From Fistularia commersonii (Eukaryota > Chordata > Actinopteri > Syngnathiformes > Fistulariidae): DNA of 64,000 nt. Position 1 is the stretch's first letter. Every line of letters starts with the position of its first letter. The DNA lies in assembly GCA_037954325.1 (NCBI GenBank), contig JBBMNZ010000006.1, positions 922,501-986,500 of the forward strand, given 5' to 3'. Positions 12,114 through 21,499 of the stretch are shown here, in pieces. Under the pieces are notes generated by a model, which was not told the origin of the DNA, did not search any database, and saw only the letters and a list, made by a program, of their open reading frames with translations. The translations under genes and the position numbers were made by a program.

Positions 12114-13670
12114 ACGCCAGCAATGCAAACACACACCGTTTCCTGCTGCCATGTGGCCTCTGAGACACACCAGGCCTCCTTTGTTCGCGTCCTCCCCCCT
12201 CTTTTCTCCACTGCCTTCTGCTGCTCCTTCAAACCCCCTCTTTCCAAGTCTGAGGAAACATCTGACCGTGAAGGGTTAACTTCTCCTGGGCGGGCGGGGG
12301 GTGACGTCACGTCCAGGGAGGAGAAGGAGGAGGGCAGGAACCAGAGTTCAGGGGTTTTTGTTTCCAGTGGGACCGTCTTCTCCGACGGACCTCCTCCTCT
12401 CTTATCTGCTCCGCCCTCCCATGTGGAGCAGAAGCAGCAGCAGAAGCAGCATGGAGGCCACAGGCAGCAGGACTTCTCCTGAGGGACACCACAGGGTGGA
12501 AGGTTAAAGCTACTTCTCCTCCTCCTTCTTCTTCTTCTAGTTCTCATTCTCCTCTTCTTTCTTCTCCTTCTCCTCCTTCTTCTTCTTCTTCTTCCTCCTT
12601 TCTTCTCCTTCTCCACCAGCTTCTTCTTGTTCTTCTGTCTTCTCCTTCTCTTCCATCTTCTTTTCCTCCTCCTCCTTCTTGTTCTCTTTCTCCTCTTCTT
12701 CTTCTCTCTTCTCTTTCTCCACCAGCTTCTTCTTGTTCTTCTTCCCTTCTCCTCCATCTTCTTTTCCTCCGTCTTCTCATTCTCCTCTCCTGTTTAGTCT
12801 CTTTCTTCTTCTCGTTCTTCTTCCTTGTCCTCCACCATCTTCTACTCCTTCTCCCAATCATTCTTCTCTTTCTTCTCCTTTCTTGTCCTTCTTTTCTTCC
12901 ACAATCTTCATTTTCTTCTTCACCTCATTCTTCTCCTTCTCCATCTTCTTTTCCTCCTCCTTCTTGTTCTTCTCCTCCTCTTTCTTCTCTTTCTTCTCCT
13001 CTTCCCCTGTTTCCTCTCTTTCTTCTTCCTTGTCCACCTCCTTTTCTTCCTCAATCTTCATGTCCTTCTCCTCCATCTTCTTTCTTCTTCCTTGTCCTCC
13101 ATCTTCTTTTCCTCCTCCACTCCTTCTCCCCCTCATTCCTTCTTCTCCCCTTTCCTCTCTTTCTCCTTCCATGTCCTCCACCTCCTCCTTCTTCTTCTTC
13201 TTCCTCCTCAGCCCTCTTGCGTTGCCATGTAGGACCTCCTCTCCTGGTGTCCAGTGATTAGAACCCATTTGCTGTTCACATCCTGAGGGAACGTTGACGA
13301 CCTCCACGTCTGAGGACACGCCTCGCCGCCCGTCTCTCCTCCCGCCGTTCCTCATGTAGGTTCTCGTAACGCCCGGCGTCCTCCTTGTGTCCACAGCATC
13401 TTCACTCCAAGGGCCGGAAGGACGACCTGTTCGGGGACCCGTGCTACCGGCAGTTCGGCGAGGAGCTCAACAAGGTTCTGAAGGACTGGCGTCCCAGCGT
13501 CCTCCCTGACGGTGAGGAACCTTCTTCTTCTCCTCCTCCTCCTCCAGGAGATCCGTCCCATGATTAGAACCCCTCTGCTGTTCACATCCTGATGGTCCGT
13601 GATCGCACCCCGAGGAATGAGGACGCCCTGAAGGCATCTCCGGGGCTTCCTGAAGGTGCACGTTCCTCAC

Positions 13671-13701
<31 letters not shown>

Positions 13702-14553
13702 GCAGGTTCTCTGTGGGGTCGGGTGGAGGAGCGAAGCCTGTGGAGCAGCGGCCAGCTGGGCGAGCACAGCCCCGCCGCTCTTCTGCGCTCCGTGGTCTAC
13801 CTGAACACCAAACATCTGGGGCTTCGCACCGCCGAGCAGCACCTGCGCCTCTCCTTCGCCAACGTCTACGGCCCCGACACCGTCCACCCCGTCACCAAGG
13901 AGACGGCCGGCGTCCGCTCGCCTCCAGAACCTCAGGACCGCCGCGGTGAGGACCGCCGGCGCTCCGCCGCCCGGAAGAGGCCTTCAGAGAAGGTCCGCTC
14001 ACACCTTCTCGTCTTCTAGTGCAAACAGAGTCCCGGAAGAGGAAGCGCCCGCCGGAGGACGGCGGTCCGGAGCGGCGCCGCTCGGCGGAGGACTCGGGAG
14101 GTCGGCGCGTCAAGGAGGAGGAACGCAACGTCTACGAGATCTACAGATCCAAGTGGTGGGTTCCGTCTTCTCCGGATCCTCGGAGCTCCTCCTCCTGGTC
14201 CCGTGATTAAACTCATTTGCTGTTCACATCCTGAATCTCCATGTGGACCATCGACGGATGAGGACCTTCTGTCCTGGTTTGTTTTGTGTGTGAGGAACAT
14301 CAGCGAGGTTCTCACGTCCCGTCCTTCTCGCTCTCCACGCAGCCCGGCGTCGCTAAGGGAGCGCCAGGACGTCTTCTACGTCCAGCCGGACCCGGCGGGC
14401 GCCGGCGAGGAGGCGCCGCTGTGGTTCAGCTCCACGCCGCTGGACCGGCAAGTCCTGGAGGACCTCCTGACCCGGGTCCTCCTGGTGCGGGACATTTACA
14501 CGGACTCTGAACCCCCGGGGCGGGACGGAGGACCAGCGGAGGGGGGGGAGTAG
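4344..14553 (+). CDS. zmym2: ZMYM2, zinc finger MYM-type protein 2 (3' part, 17 exons)
   Basis: Nuclear MYM zinc-finger protein of the ZMYM2/3/4 family; mammalian ZMYM2 works with LSD1-CoREST type corepressors and binds SUMO. Exons: 4344-4459, 4769-4912, 6024-6174, 6343-6515, 6623-6788, 8162-8190, 8418-8559, 8644-8765, 9197-9332, 9455-9610, 9770-9873, 9956-10154, 11903-12045, 13397-13511, 13706-13945, 14020-14155, 14343-14553 (TAG). Together they give 826 residues in one frame. The first five exons carry Cys-rich MYM fingers (CHFCKRNSLPQYQAT, CNYCRGAFS, HCIVTFCEYCQEEKTLHET, CDCCKVQGSL). Then come a Pro-Val rich linker, an acidic Glu run (about 9520-9575), the motif YGVNAWKRW, and the C-terminal domain shared by ZMYM2/3/4 and QRICH1 (DUF3504, described as Crypton-derived). 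The earlier MYM fingers and start codon are not in the window. ZMYM2 rather than a paralogue is chosen from the C-terminus and from neighbouring gja3. Confidence 0.93.
4784..4810 (+). repeat. Coding (ACC)9 tract, poly-Thr in ZMYM2
   Basis: Nine ACC codons in exon 4769-4912 encode a poly-threonine run in the linker between two MYM fingers, just before NGQMPLATS and the finger starting CNYCRGAF. The tetrapod protein, as I remember it, has a mixed Ser/Pro linker at this point. Confidence 0.8.
4913..6023 (+). other. zmym2 intron, no feature recognised
   Basis: Between GTGAGT at 4913 and the acceptor at 6023. It includes two similar segments around 5330-5460 and 5490-5610 (GGCCATACCTGCC / GCCATACATGCCC followed by CTCCAAAGAC), suggesting a local duplication. 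No coding signal. Confidence 0.5.
6794..6824 (+). repeat. (GT)n at zmym2 5' splice site
   Basis: A GT dinucleotide run beginning 5 nt inside the intron that follows exon 6623-6788 (donor GTACAG). Confidence 0.9.
7265..8062 (+). mobile_element. Degenerate non-LTR retrotransposon (LINE) reverse transcriptase fragment
   Basis: Broken sense-strand frames match the same LINE that is better preserved at 47960-49290: a DLEKAY-like stretch near 7345, a VHQGS.. motif near 7495, the FADDTV catalytic motif near 7560, EQVEEH near 7600, and a 3' segment to about 8062 that matches the C-terminal part of the better copy (VKI-type stretch). It lies in the zmym2 intron 6789-8161 in gene orientation. Many stops and deletions; dead. 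Confidence 0.7.
10200..11815 (+). mobile_element. LINE fragment with internally expanded minisatellite
   Basis: A second copy of the same LINE family, in the zmym2 intron 10155-11902. It starts with an EQLYGVKSSTDAVFALK-like segment, is interrupted by the tandem array at 10290-10985, then resumes (11000 onward) with the region equivalent to FVDLEKAY, VVQDMY, a FADDT-like motif near 11275 and a 3' end with an AAGAAGAAG tail near 11815. All frames are broken. Confidence 0.7.
10290..10985 (+). repeat. About 31-bp minisatellite derived from LINE coding sequence
   Basis: Around 20 imperfect copies of a unit like AGTACTACAGATGCAGTATT followed by TGCTTTGAAAG. One longer sub-unit containing GAGTGCATC..GTCAACCACGACACC occurs twice (about 10430 and 10855), so the array grew in at least two steps. 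The unit matches the LINE segment STTDAVFALK, so the array arose inside the element. Confidence 0.8.
12050..12111 (+). repeat. (GT)31 at zmym2 5' splice site
   Basis: The run begins 4 nt after the donor of exon 11903-12045 (CAG|GTCGGTGTGTG). Confidence 0.95.
12497..13212 (+). repeat. 700-bp polypyrimidine (TTC/CTC) tract
   Basis: Nearly uninterrupted C/T sequence on the plus strand made of TTC, CTC and CTT triplets, in the zmym2 intron 12046-13396. Long open frames on both strands are by-products of the low complexity (Glu/Lys/Arg or Ser/Phe/Leu runs). Confidence 0.95.
13673..13701 (+). repeat. (GT)n in place of a polypyrimidine tract at a zmym2 acceptor
   Basis: The GT run ends 4 nt before exon 13706 (TGTGTGGCAG|GTTCTC), where a pyrimidine tract would normally lie. 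Confidence 0.9.
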
Positions 14554-14842
14554 CAGTTGTCATGACGATGTGTGTGTGTGTGTGTGAGAACGAGAGAGCA
14601 CGCTGCCTTCCCCTGATTGGTCCTCCTGGTGAGGGACGTCTTGAGAGAGAAGGTTCTGAGCAGCCCGAGAGGCTCCGCCTCCTCCTGCACCCCCTTGTCA
14701 CCATGGCAACGGTGTTTGTTTTTGTTTATCCCCCCCCCTCCCCTCCCCTTGCTCCGGACGCCGCCATTGGACGCCTGCTCACTCGCTAGACAGGAAGTGA
14801 CGTCACACATGAATTACACCTAGCCATCGTGTGTGTGTGTGT

Positions 14843-14884
<42 letters not shown>

Positions 14885-15655
14885 ACACGGAGATTCAGCT
14901 GCAAGCCAAGGCAGGAGGCGAGCCGGATGTCAAAGGGATGATTCAAGCCAAAGGTGGAGGTTCTTCTCCACCTTCCAGAAGAACCAGCACCTCCGGCCCC
15001 GAGGTGGGGGGGGGCCTTCAGGAGGACCCGAAGGGAACCAGAGCTCCGCAGGGTCACAAACAGTGCTTCCCCACACCCGCCGTGGAAGCCCCTCCACCTC
15101 TGGACCTTCACACACACACACACACACACACCTCCTCACCTTCTATTCAGGATTTTTTCTATCTTCTCCCGGCCAGCTGCTCTCAGGTGACCCCCTCCAC
15201 CTCCAGCTGCTTCTCCACGCCATGTAGCGCCGCTCCAGCTGTAAATAAGATTTAAAAAAAAAAACCTTCCCCCCCCCCTTTTTTTTATTTTTATTTTGGA
15301 TTATTTATTTTTTTGTTGTGCTTTGCTGAGCTCCCCTCTGGCCACGCCCCCTTTCACCTGGCCACGCCCCCTCCCCTTTGGCCACGCCCCTTCCAGCAGT
15401 GACCCAGACGCGTTTCCTCCTCAGAACTAAAACTCAGGTTTTTCTTTCCGACTTCCAGCTGATTGTTTCCTCCTTATTTATACGCTTTGCTCCACAATTT
15501 TTTTATTATTTTTTTTTAAACTTTCTCATCTGAATTTATTTCAGCTTTTTTTTTTTTTTAAACAAGCATTTTCATATGAATTTTTTTTTTTTTGAGGGTT
15601 CGATTTCCGGTAAGGAGGTGAACCTGCGGCGGAGCTGCGCCTCCTCCACCCCCCC

Positions 15656-15723
<68 letters not shown>

Positions 15724-15828
15724 AGACCCCCGCTCCTCCTTACCCACCACCTAAACATTCAAATGTGATTTGGACGTTCGACTTCCGGTCGTCGGGAGGC
15801 GCCGACGCCCAACGTGAATGTGCCTACA

Positions 15829-15836
15829 TGTATATA
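15829..15836 (+). promoter_or_regulatory. Pumilio-type element TGTATATA in zmym2 3' UTR
   Basis: The 8-mer matches the Pumilio consensus UGUANAUA and lies about 70 nt before the poly(A) signal. A single match to an 8-mer can be chance. Confidence 0.4.
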
Positions 15837-15900
15837 GAGGAAGTGTGTGTGTGTGCGTGTGTGTGTGTGTGTGGGCTGATCCGCTGATCCGGTCATGTTC

Positions 15901-15906
15901 AATAAA
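15901..15906 (+). terminator. zmym2: zmym2 poly(A) signal AATAAA
   Basis: Canonical AATAAA about 1.35 kb after the stop, followed by a T/G-rich stretch (GGTTTCGTTTTC). It is the first well-placed canonical hexamer downstream of the gene on the plus strand. Confidence 0.65.
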
Positions 15907-16139
15907 CGGTTTCGTTTTCTAAAAGGCCGACTCTCCTGTGGACGTGATTTCCCGTGGGTGGGTGGGGGTGAAGAATCGACGTGGGTCTTTTCAAAATAAA
16001 AGCCCTGATTGATCGCGTTTAATTTTCCTATTAAATCTATTTATTAAATTCACAAAAAGCAAGTTTTTTTTTCATTTTATCTGTACTTTTATATTCTAAA
16101 ATATGAATTTCTTAAGTACATAAATGTACATTTATATCG

Positions 16140-16400
16140 CGCCAGTGAAGAAAGGCATCTCATCACTTCCGGGTTTGCAACCGGAAGTAGCCGTTCGTCT
16201 CCCTCCTCCCCGTTGCCAGGCAACGTCGGCCTGAAGGTTTTTTTTTTTTTTTTTTCACCAAACCCGGAAGTCAACGGACGGAAATGTCGGGCGCGTGGAG
16301 GTCACCGGACCGGAAGAGGAAGAGGCGATGGAATGGCGGGGGTGAGTATAACCGGAAGTTGTGTAATAGCGCGATTGCATAAAATGGAACCCCGGAAGTA
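16140..16400 (+). promoter_or_regulatory. Promoter-like cluster: five ETS sites plus perfect X-box
   Basis: Within 240 bp there are five exact CCGGAAGT sites: 16165-16172 (reverse), 16181-16188, 16264-16271, 16352-16359 and 16392-16399. A perfect RFX X-box palindrome, GTTGCCAGGCAAC, is at 16212-16224. The segment is CpG-rich, unlike the AT-rich flanks. Clustered ETS sites and an X-box are typical of TATA-less vertebrate promoters, the X-box especially of ciliary genes. The only known transcript nearby, zmym2, ends about 240 bp upstream, so this should serve another transcript. Confidence 0.6.
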
Positions 16401-16479
16401 AATGTTAAATATTACAATAATGTTTAAAATAGTTTTTCAGCTCGCACGGACGAGAACCCGGATGAGGGTTTTAATGAAC
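16284..16479 (+). CDS. Possible first coding exons of an unrecognised gene
   Basis: Inside the promoter-like cluster, an ATG at 16284 opens MSGAWRSPDRKRKRRWNGG and runs into a strong donor (G|GTGAGT) at 16342. An acceptor (AGTTTTTCAG) at 16440 begins a 39-bp segment that continues the frame (ARTDENPDEGFNE) to a second donor-like GTAGGT at 16480. The basic N-terminus resembles a nuclear or RNA-binding protein start, but I recognise no family and found no later exons up to gja3. It could equally be a non-coding transcript or a remnant. Confidence 0.3.
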
Positions 16480-16714
16480 GTAGGTTTGTATGCGAAAAAA
16501 AAAAGAAAAAGAAAAGATTTTATGCGTGTTGTTCCCACATTGGCCACTAGGGGGCGACAGAATCAACCCTAGAAACTCACCCGCGTTTGTGTGTGTAAAT
16601 AAATAGAAATGTAAATAAATGTTTAGAAACGGTGGATTTTTAGTATTTTAATGGTTTCCTTTTTTTAAAGTAATCGTTTCTATTTATAATTTCTCCGTCA
16701 TTCAAGTGTAAAGT

Positions 16715-16870
16715 AAGAATAAGAATAAGAACAACTTTATTTATCCCGAAAGAAATTGCTGTGCCAGAGTTTCGACTAAAACATAACAATAATAGATAAT
16801 AGTAGGAAATTGTATAAACAGTTTAAAAAAAGGGGGAGAATAAGAAATACAAATAAAACTATAAAGTGTC
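16715..16870 (-). mobile_element. Rex1-like LINE 3' tail
   Basis: AAGAACAACTTTATTTATCC followed by CGAAAGAAATTGCTGTGCC is a close copy of the 3' end of the longer Rex1-like fragment at 53240-54280, with a TAAGAA microsatellite at the terminus. Minus-strand orientation. Confidence 0.6.
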
Positions 16871-17599
16871 AAAGTAACAAGTCAAGATACGTTAAGATAC
16901 ATTAATGATTTTAAATAAAGTGAAATGAATGAATTAAAAATTGAATACAATGAAGTGGGTAAAAATTTAATTAATTTTCTTTAGATTTTTCCAGAAAATC
17001 AATTTGCATTTCTTTTAGTTTAATCAGGTCATTTTAAATTCAGAGAAGAAAAACAAAAGGGGATGTTTTTGTTGGCGTTTGTCGCTGTTCGGCTTCCCTC
17101 CTGCAGGGGTCGCTGTCGTCTTGACCACCTTCATCATCACAACCAGGAAGAAGAGGCTCCTTTTTAACATTCCGCCTTTAATTATTATAGGTGTGTGTGT
17201 GTGCAGGAGGTTGCAAATTATTAGAAAATGACACCGGGCCAGATTGATAATGAAAAAATGTGGAAAAAAAAAAAAAAAAGGCACATCATGCAGAGAGGAG
17301 CGGTGCGTTCAAGGACGGTCGGAATTTCCAGCGCCGACCCGTGCGCAAAGTGTAAATAAAGCCGGTTCACCCCGACCCCGCCTCCGCCCGGCTCCTCAGC
17401 GCAGGAAGACACTCCTGATGTTTCTGCTGCTTTTGAGGACAAACGTTGCAAAAGCGTTATCCTCCTCCGCCCCCCCCCCCCCCCCCCCCCCTCCCTCCGG
17501 GCCGGAGCCGCAAAACACCACGACAGGTTTTTTTTTTCCTCCTTTTTTTTTTTTTTTTTTTTTGAAGAGGCAAGCTGTTTCCTTTCTCTTCTCCACCCC

Positions 17600-17910
17600 A
17601 GAGTTGGCCAGACTCCAGTAACTTGCCCCCCCAACCATTGATTCGGCGGCGGTGCCGAGGGGGAGCGCGACCCGGGCGGGACGCGTCGGAGCGCCCGACC
17701 GCCCGACCCGCCCGTCGTGAAAACATTTTTTTTGTTCGGCCTCAATCCCCGGCCCTTTCAGGGCGCATAAAGAAAGCGCTGCGCTCAGCGGGGTCGGCCG
17801 GGCGCGGCGCCGGGGGCCGACTATAGGCGGCGATTAGGCTTCTAATGTGCCACCAATCCTCTCGCAATCACATGATATGAACTAATGTTGCTATTTAATG
17901 ATTAAACAAC
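17600..17910. other. CpG-rich block and candidate conserved non-coding element
   Basis: At 17630-17830 the sequence is very GC- and CpG-rich. It passes into a complex, non-repetitive AT-balanced segment (17822-17905) with TTAG/TAAT-type homeobox cores, CCAAT and TTAATGATTAAAC. This contrasts with the simple repeats on both sides. No reading frame is supported. Assignment as a regulatory element is inference only. Confidence 0.25.
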
Positions 17911-18241
17911 AGGCGTGGGGGTTCGGGGGGCGTTCAGGGACAAGAGGAATGGATGACAGCTGCAGTTCTCCAGCTGGGCCCAGCCACGGGGTGGGAGGGT
18001 GTGTGTGTGTGTGTTGGGTGTACAGACGTGAGCCCCCCCCCCTTCAAACACACACACACACACTCTGGAAATTAAGGCATCTTCCTGTCATGATGACAAA
18101 AGGAGTGTGATGCTCAGAAATCCCACGTCGACACCGGGCGCTTAAACGCATCTTTTTGGAAAACACGCTAGCTAGCGCTAGCTAGCACAGCTAAACATGA
18201 ACTGAAGAACGACCGAGCTGACCTTTGCACTTCCAAGGTCA

Positions 18242-18278
<37 letters not shown>

Positions 18279-18399
18279 CATTAGACCTTTCCTTCCTTCG
18301 TCTGTTCAAACGCCATCTGCTTCCGTGGTTTGTTTTTTTTTTTTTTCTTTTTTCTCTGGGTGGAATCGAGTCGCCCCTTTAAGATTCTGTCGGACATTA

Positions 18400-19735
18400 A
18401 AACGAGCGCTGAGCTGGACCCGAGTCAGGAACGGATCTGATCCCCAGAATGGTTGAGTCTTGATCAAGTCGGGATCGAGGCCTGACTAAATCAGTGTTGA
18501 GTCACCGATGGACTTTAAGTCGAGTCCCGGGAGAGTCCTGAATGGAGCCAGGGCCGAGTCCTGATCGAGTCGCATGGGAGTTCTGATCTTGTCAGGGTTC
18601 AGTCATGGTCCAGTTCTGATCAAGTCGCGTTTGAGTCCTGATCGAATCGAGTCTTGATGGAGTTGTTGTCGAGTCCTGACTAAGTCGCTTGGAGCCAGAG
18701 TCGAGTGCTGAACAAGTCCAGTAGGAGTTCTGATCTAGTCCGGGTCAAGTTATGATCAAGTCCTGATCGAGTTGAGCTTGAGTCCTGATTGAGTTATAGT
18801 GGAGTCCTGACTAAATCAGTGCTGAGTCACCAATAGAGTCATGGTTGAGTCCTGATCAAGTCGGGATCGAGTCCTGCTCGAGTCAAAGTCGAGTCCGGGT
18901 AGAGTCCTGGTTGAGTTGTTGTCGAGTCCTGACTAAGTCACGTGGAGTCACAGAGTCGAGTGCTGAACAAGTCAAGTAGGAGTTCTGATCTAGTCAGGGT
19001 CGAGTCCGGGTCAAGTTATGATCAAGTCCTAATTGAGTCCTGATTAAGCTATAGTCGAGTCCTGACTAAATCAGTGCTGAGTCACTGATAAAGTTAAGGT
19101 CGAGTGCTGAACAAGTCAAATAGGAGTTCCTATCTAGTCAGGGTAGAGTCATGGTTGAGTCCTGATCAAGTCGGGGTCGAGTCCTGCTCGAGTCAAAGTC
19201 GAGTCCGGGTAGAGTCCTGGTTGAGTTGTTGTCGAGTCCTGACTAAGTCACTTGGAGTCCGTGTCGAGTGGTCTGATCTAGTCAGGGTCGAGTCCGGGTC
19301 GAGTTATGATCAAGTCCTGATCGAGTCCTGACCGAGTTGTTGTTGAGTCCTGACTAAATCCAATGGAGCCAGGGTTTAGTCTTGGTCGAGTCAGGATTAA
19401 GTCCTGATTGTCTCGCGGTCGAGTCCTTGTGGAGTCATGAAAGGAGCCAGAGTCCAACCTTGATCCAGTCAGGGTCGAGTCGCGCTTGATTTAAGTCGAG
19501 TCGGCGTAGAGTCCAGAATGGAGCGGGGGGTCGAGTCCCGATCGAGTCCCGTAGGAGTTCCGATCCAGTCAGAGTGGAACATGGTTGAGTTCTGGTCGAG
19601 AACGAAGGGTTCACGGTTGAGGGTCGAATCCTGGTCAAGTTCTGATCAAGTCCTGTTTGAGTTTCGATCGAGTCGTGAATCGAGTCGGCGTCCGAGTCTG
19701 GAAGGAGTTTAGTTTCGGGTCCTGATCGAGTCACG
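18400..19735. repeat. 1.3-kb degenerate GAGTC minisatellite
   Basis: More than 60 imperfect copies of a roughly 20-bp unit like GAGTCCTGATCAAGTCGGG. A higher-order block of about 330 bp is repeated (compare 18830-18960 with 19140-19260). No coding potential. Confidence 0.9.
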
Positions 19736-19739
19736 GAAG

Positions 19740-20670
19740 AATTTAATTTTTTATGAATTTTCAAGGATTTCCAGTTGTATTTAAACTGATTTACAGGATA
19801 TTTTTAAAGGTATTTTTCAACAGTTTTACCGTTATTTACAAGAGATTTCTGAGGGCTTTTAACGGATTAATGAGATATAATTTTAACAGATTTTAACAGG
19901 GGGGATTTTAGCAGATTATCCCTTCTATTTTCAAGGTATTTTGAGGTCTTTTAAAAGTATTCTCATGGCATTTTATGGTATTTTTTCAAAGTATTTTCAG
20001 GGTATTTTGAGGTGTTTTTTAAAAGTGTTTTCAGAGTATTTTAAGGTATCTTTTAAATTGATTTCAGGGTATGTTGAGGTATTTTTAAAAGTATTTTCAA
20101 GGGATTTCTAAGGTATTTTCAGTTTTTTTTCAGTATCTCAAAGGGATTCACATTTATTTTATTTGATTTTTTATTCATTTTTATCCATTAATTTAGTAAT
20201 TTCACAGGAAATTGGAGGTGGATCCCACCGGCTTCTCCAATTCATTTCCATTATTTCAATCAAAATGTAAATAAAAGACAAGAAGATGCAAAAAAGAAAA
20301 ACTAAAAGCAACACTTTTGCTTTTTCATCCAAACCACTAAATTGATATTTTTGAAATATTTTTATAAGTATTTCCAATTCAAATTTAATCTAGAAACTTG
20401 GATTCATTTTTTATGGATGATCAAATCCCAAATAATGTCGATACATTTATCTGATTATTCATGATTTCAAAGTTGAAATAAAATACCAGAAAAATGTCAT
20501 TATTAAAATCGCAATTTTAATTTTCATCAATTTTCATGATACCCATAAAATTAAAATACGAAAGTCTTCACTCGCAGAGTGAAAAGAATTTTATTTGGCT
20601 CAACATTTTAATAATAATGATAAAATAAAAAAAAAATAAAAAAAGGTAAATGAATTAAATTAAAAAAAAA
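19740..20670. other. AT-rich intergenic sequence
   Basis: Degenerate GGTATTTTnA repeats at 19780-20130 pass into A/T-rich sequence ending in A-runs at 20625-20675. No gene seen. Confidence 0.6.
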
Positions 20671-20941
20671 AAAAAAGTTGTTGCCGTGGCAACCGAGCAG
20701 GTTCCCAACCATCTTCTCCTGCAGCATCTCTCTGCTGGTGTTCTCAGATTGTCTGGTCCTGCTCCTGATCCCGGTCCTGGTCCCGGTCCTGGTCCTGGTC
20801 TTCTGTGGGTCCTCCAGGAGGCGTGGGCTCCCGGTAGAAGGTGCTGGAGAAGCTGTGGAGCTCAGGAATCTGCAGCAGGCTGATTACAGGCTAAATATAG
20901 ACGTGCTCTCCATCCATCCTGGTCCAGGGTCTCCAGTGTCC

Positions 20942-20976
<35 letters not shown>

Positions 20977-21209
20977 GCGCAGAGCGTCCATGTTCTCCGT
21001 CCTGGTTCTCCATGTTCTCCAGCCGAGAGGCAGGCGTTGGTCCACTGAAGGCCCTGAAGTGTGTGTAGGTGTGAATGAAAGGGTGAATGTTTGGATGTCA
21101 GTGATTGACAGAGGCCCCGCCCCTCGCCCCCGTCCTGCGCCCCGATTGGTTCCCGCCCTCCGAACCGCCGAATCCTCTGGTGAAGATACTTCATCCCGGT
21201 GAGGAGCTT

Positions 21210-21219
21210 CTATTTTTAG
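21210..21219 (+). promoter_or_regulatory. Perfect MEF2-type site CTATTTTTAG
   Basis: Exact match to the MEF2 core CTA(A/T)4TAG, in a GC-rich segment (21100-21400) that also has GC boxes (CCCCGCCC) and an inverted CCAAT box (GATTGG at about 21140). It could be an intergenic regulatory element; no transcript is recognised. Confidence 0.3.
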
Positions 21220-21499
21220 GTCTGGAACCTTCTGGGACCTTCTGGAATCCGGCGACACTCCGGCCCCTCTTTGCTTATCGGCGGCGGCGACATGTGACGG
21301 GCGGCGACAGGCGGCTTCCTGTCGAGACCTCGCCGCCCCGACACCTCGGCCCGAGGAACCCGAAGAACCTCGCCGAATTCCCCGATGAGCTCGTCTGGGC
21401 GAAGGTGAAGGTCCGACGGTTTCGGACGCTGAAAAAGATCGAAAACAACTTTCCCACAGATTGTGTGTGATTTCTGATTCTGCGCCGATTTCAGCGCAG

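Larger units (their letters stand above)
14554..15925 (+). other. zmym2: zmym2 3' UTR
   Basis: From the TAG stop to the AATAAA signal at 15901. The UTR holds three (GT/CA)n tracts (14831-14882, 15112-15130, 15657-15722) and oligo-A/T runs, including a TTTATTTTTATTTT stretch near 15280. The limits are inferred from the stop codon and signal only. Confidence 0.6.

Noticed and set aside
11969..13394. Several 100-260 codon frames rich in Lys/Arg/Glu or Ser/Phe
   Set aside because: By-products of the polypyrimidine tract and GT run in a zmym2 intron.
13706..13992. Longer zmym2 exon ending at 13992 (AAG|GTCCGC)
   Set aside because: It would put the next exon (14020) out of frame; the donor at 13946 keeps the frame into VQTESRKRKR.
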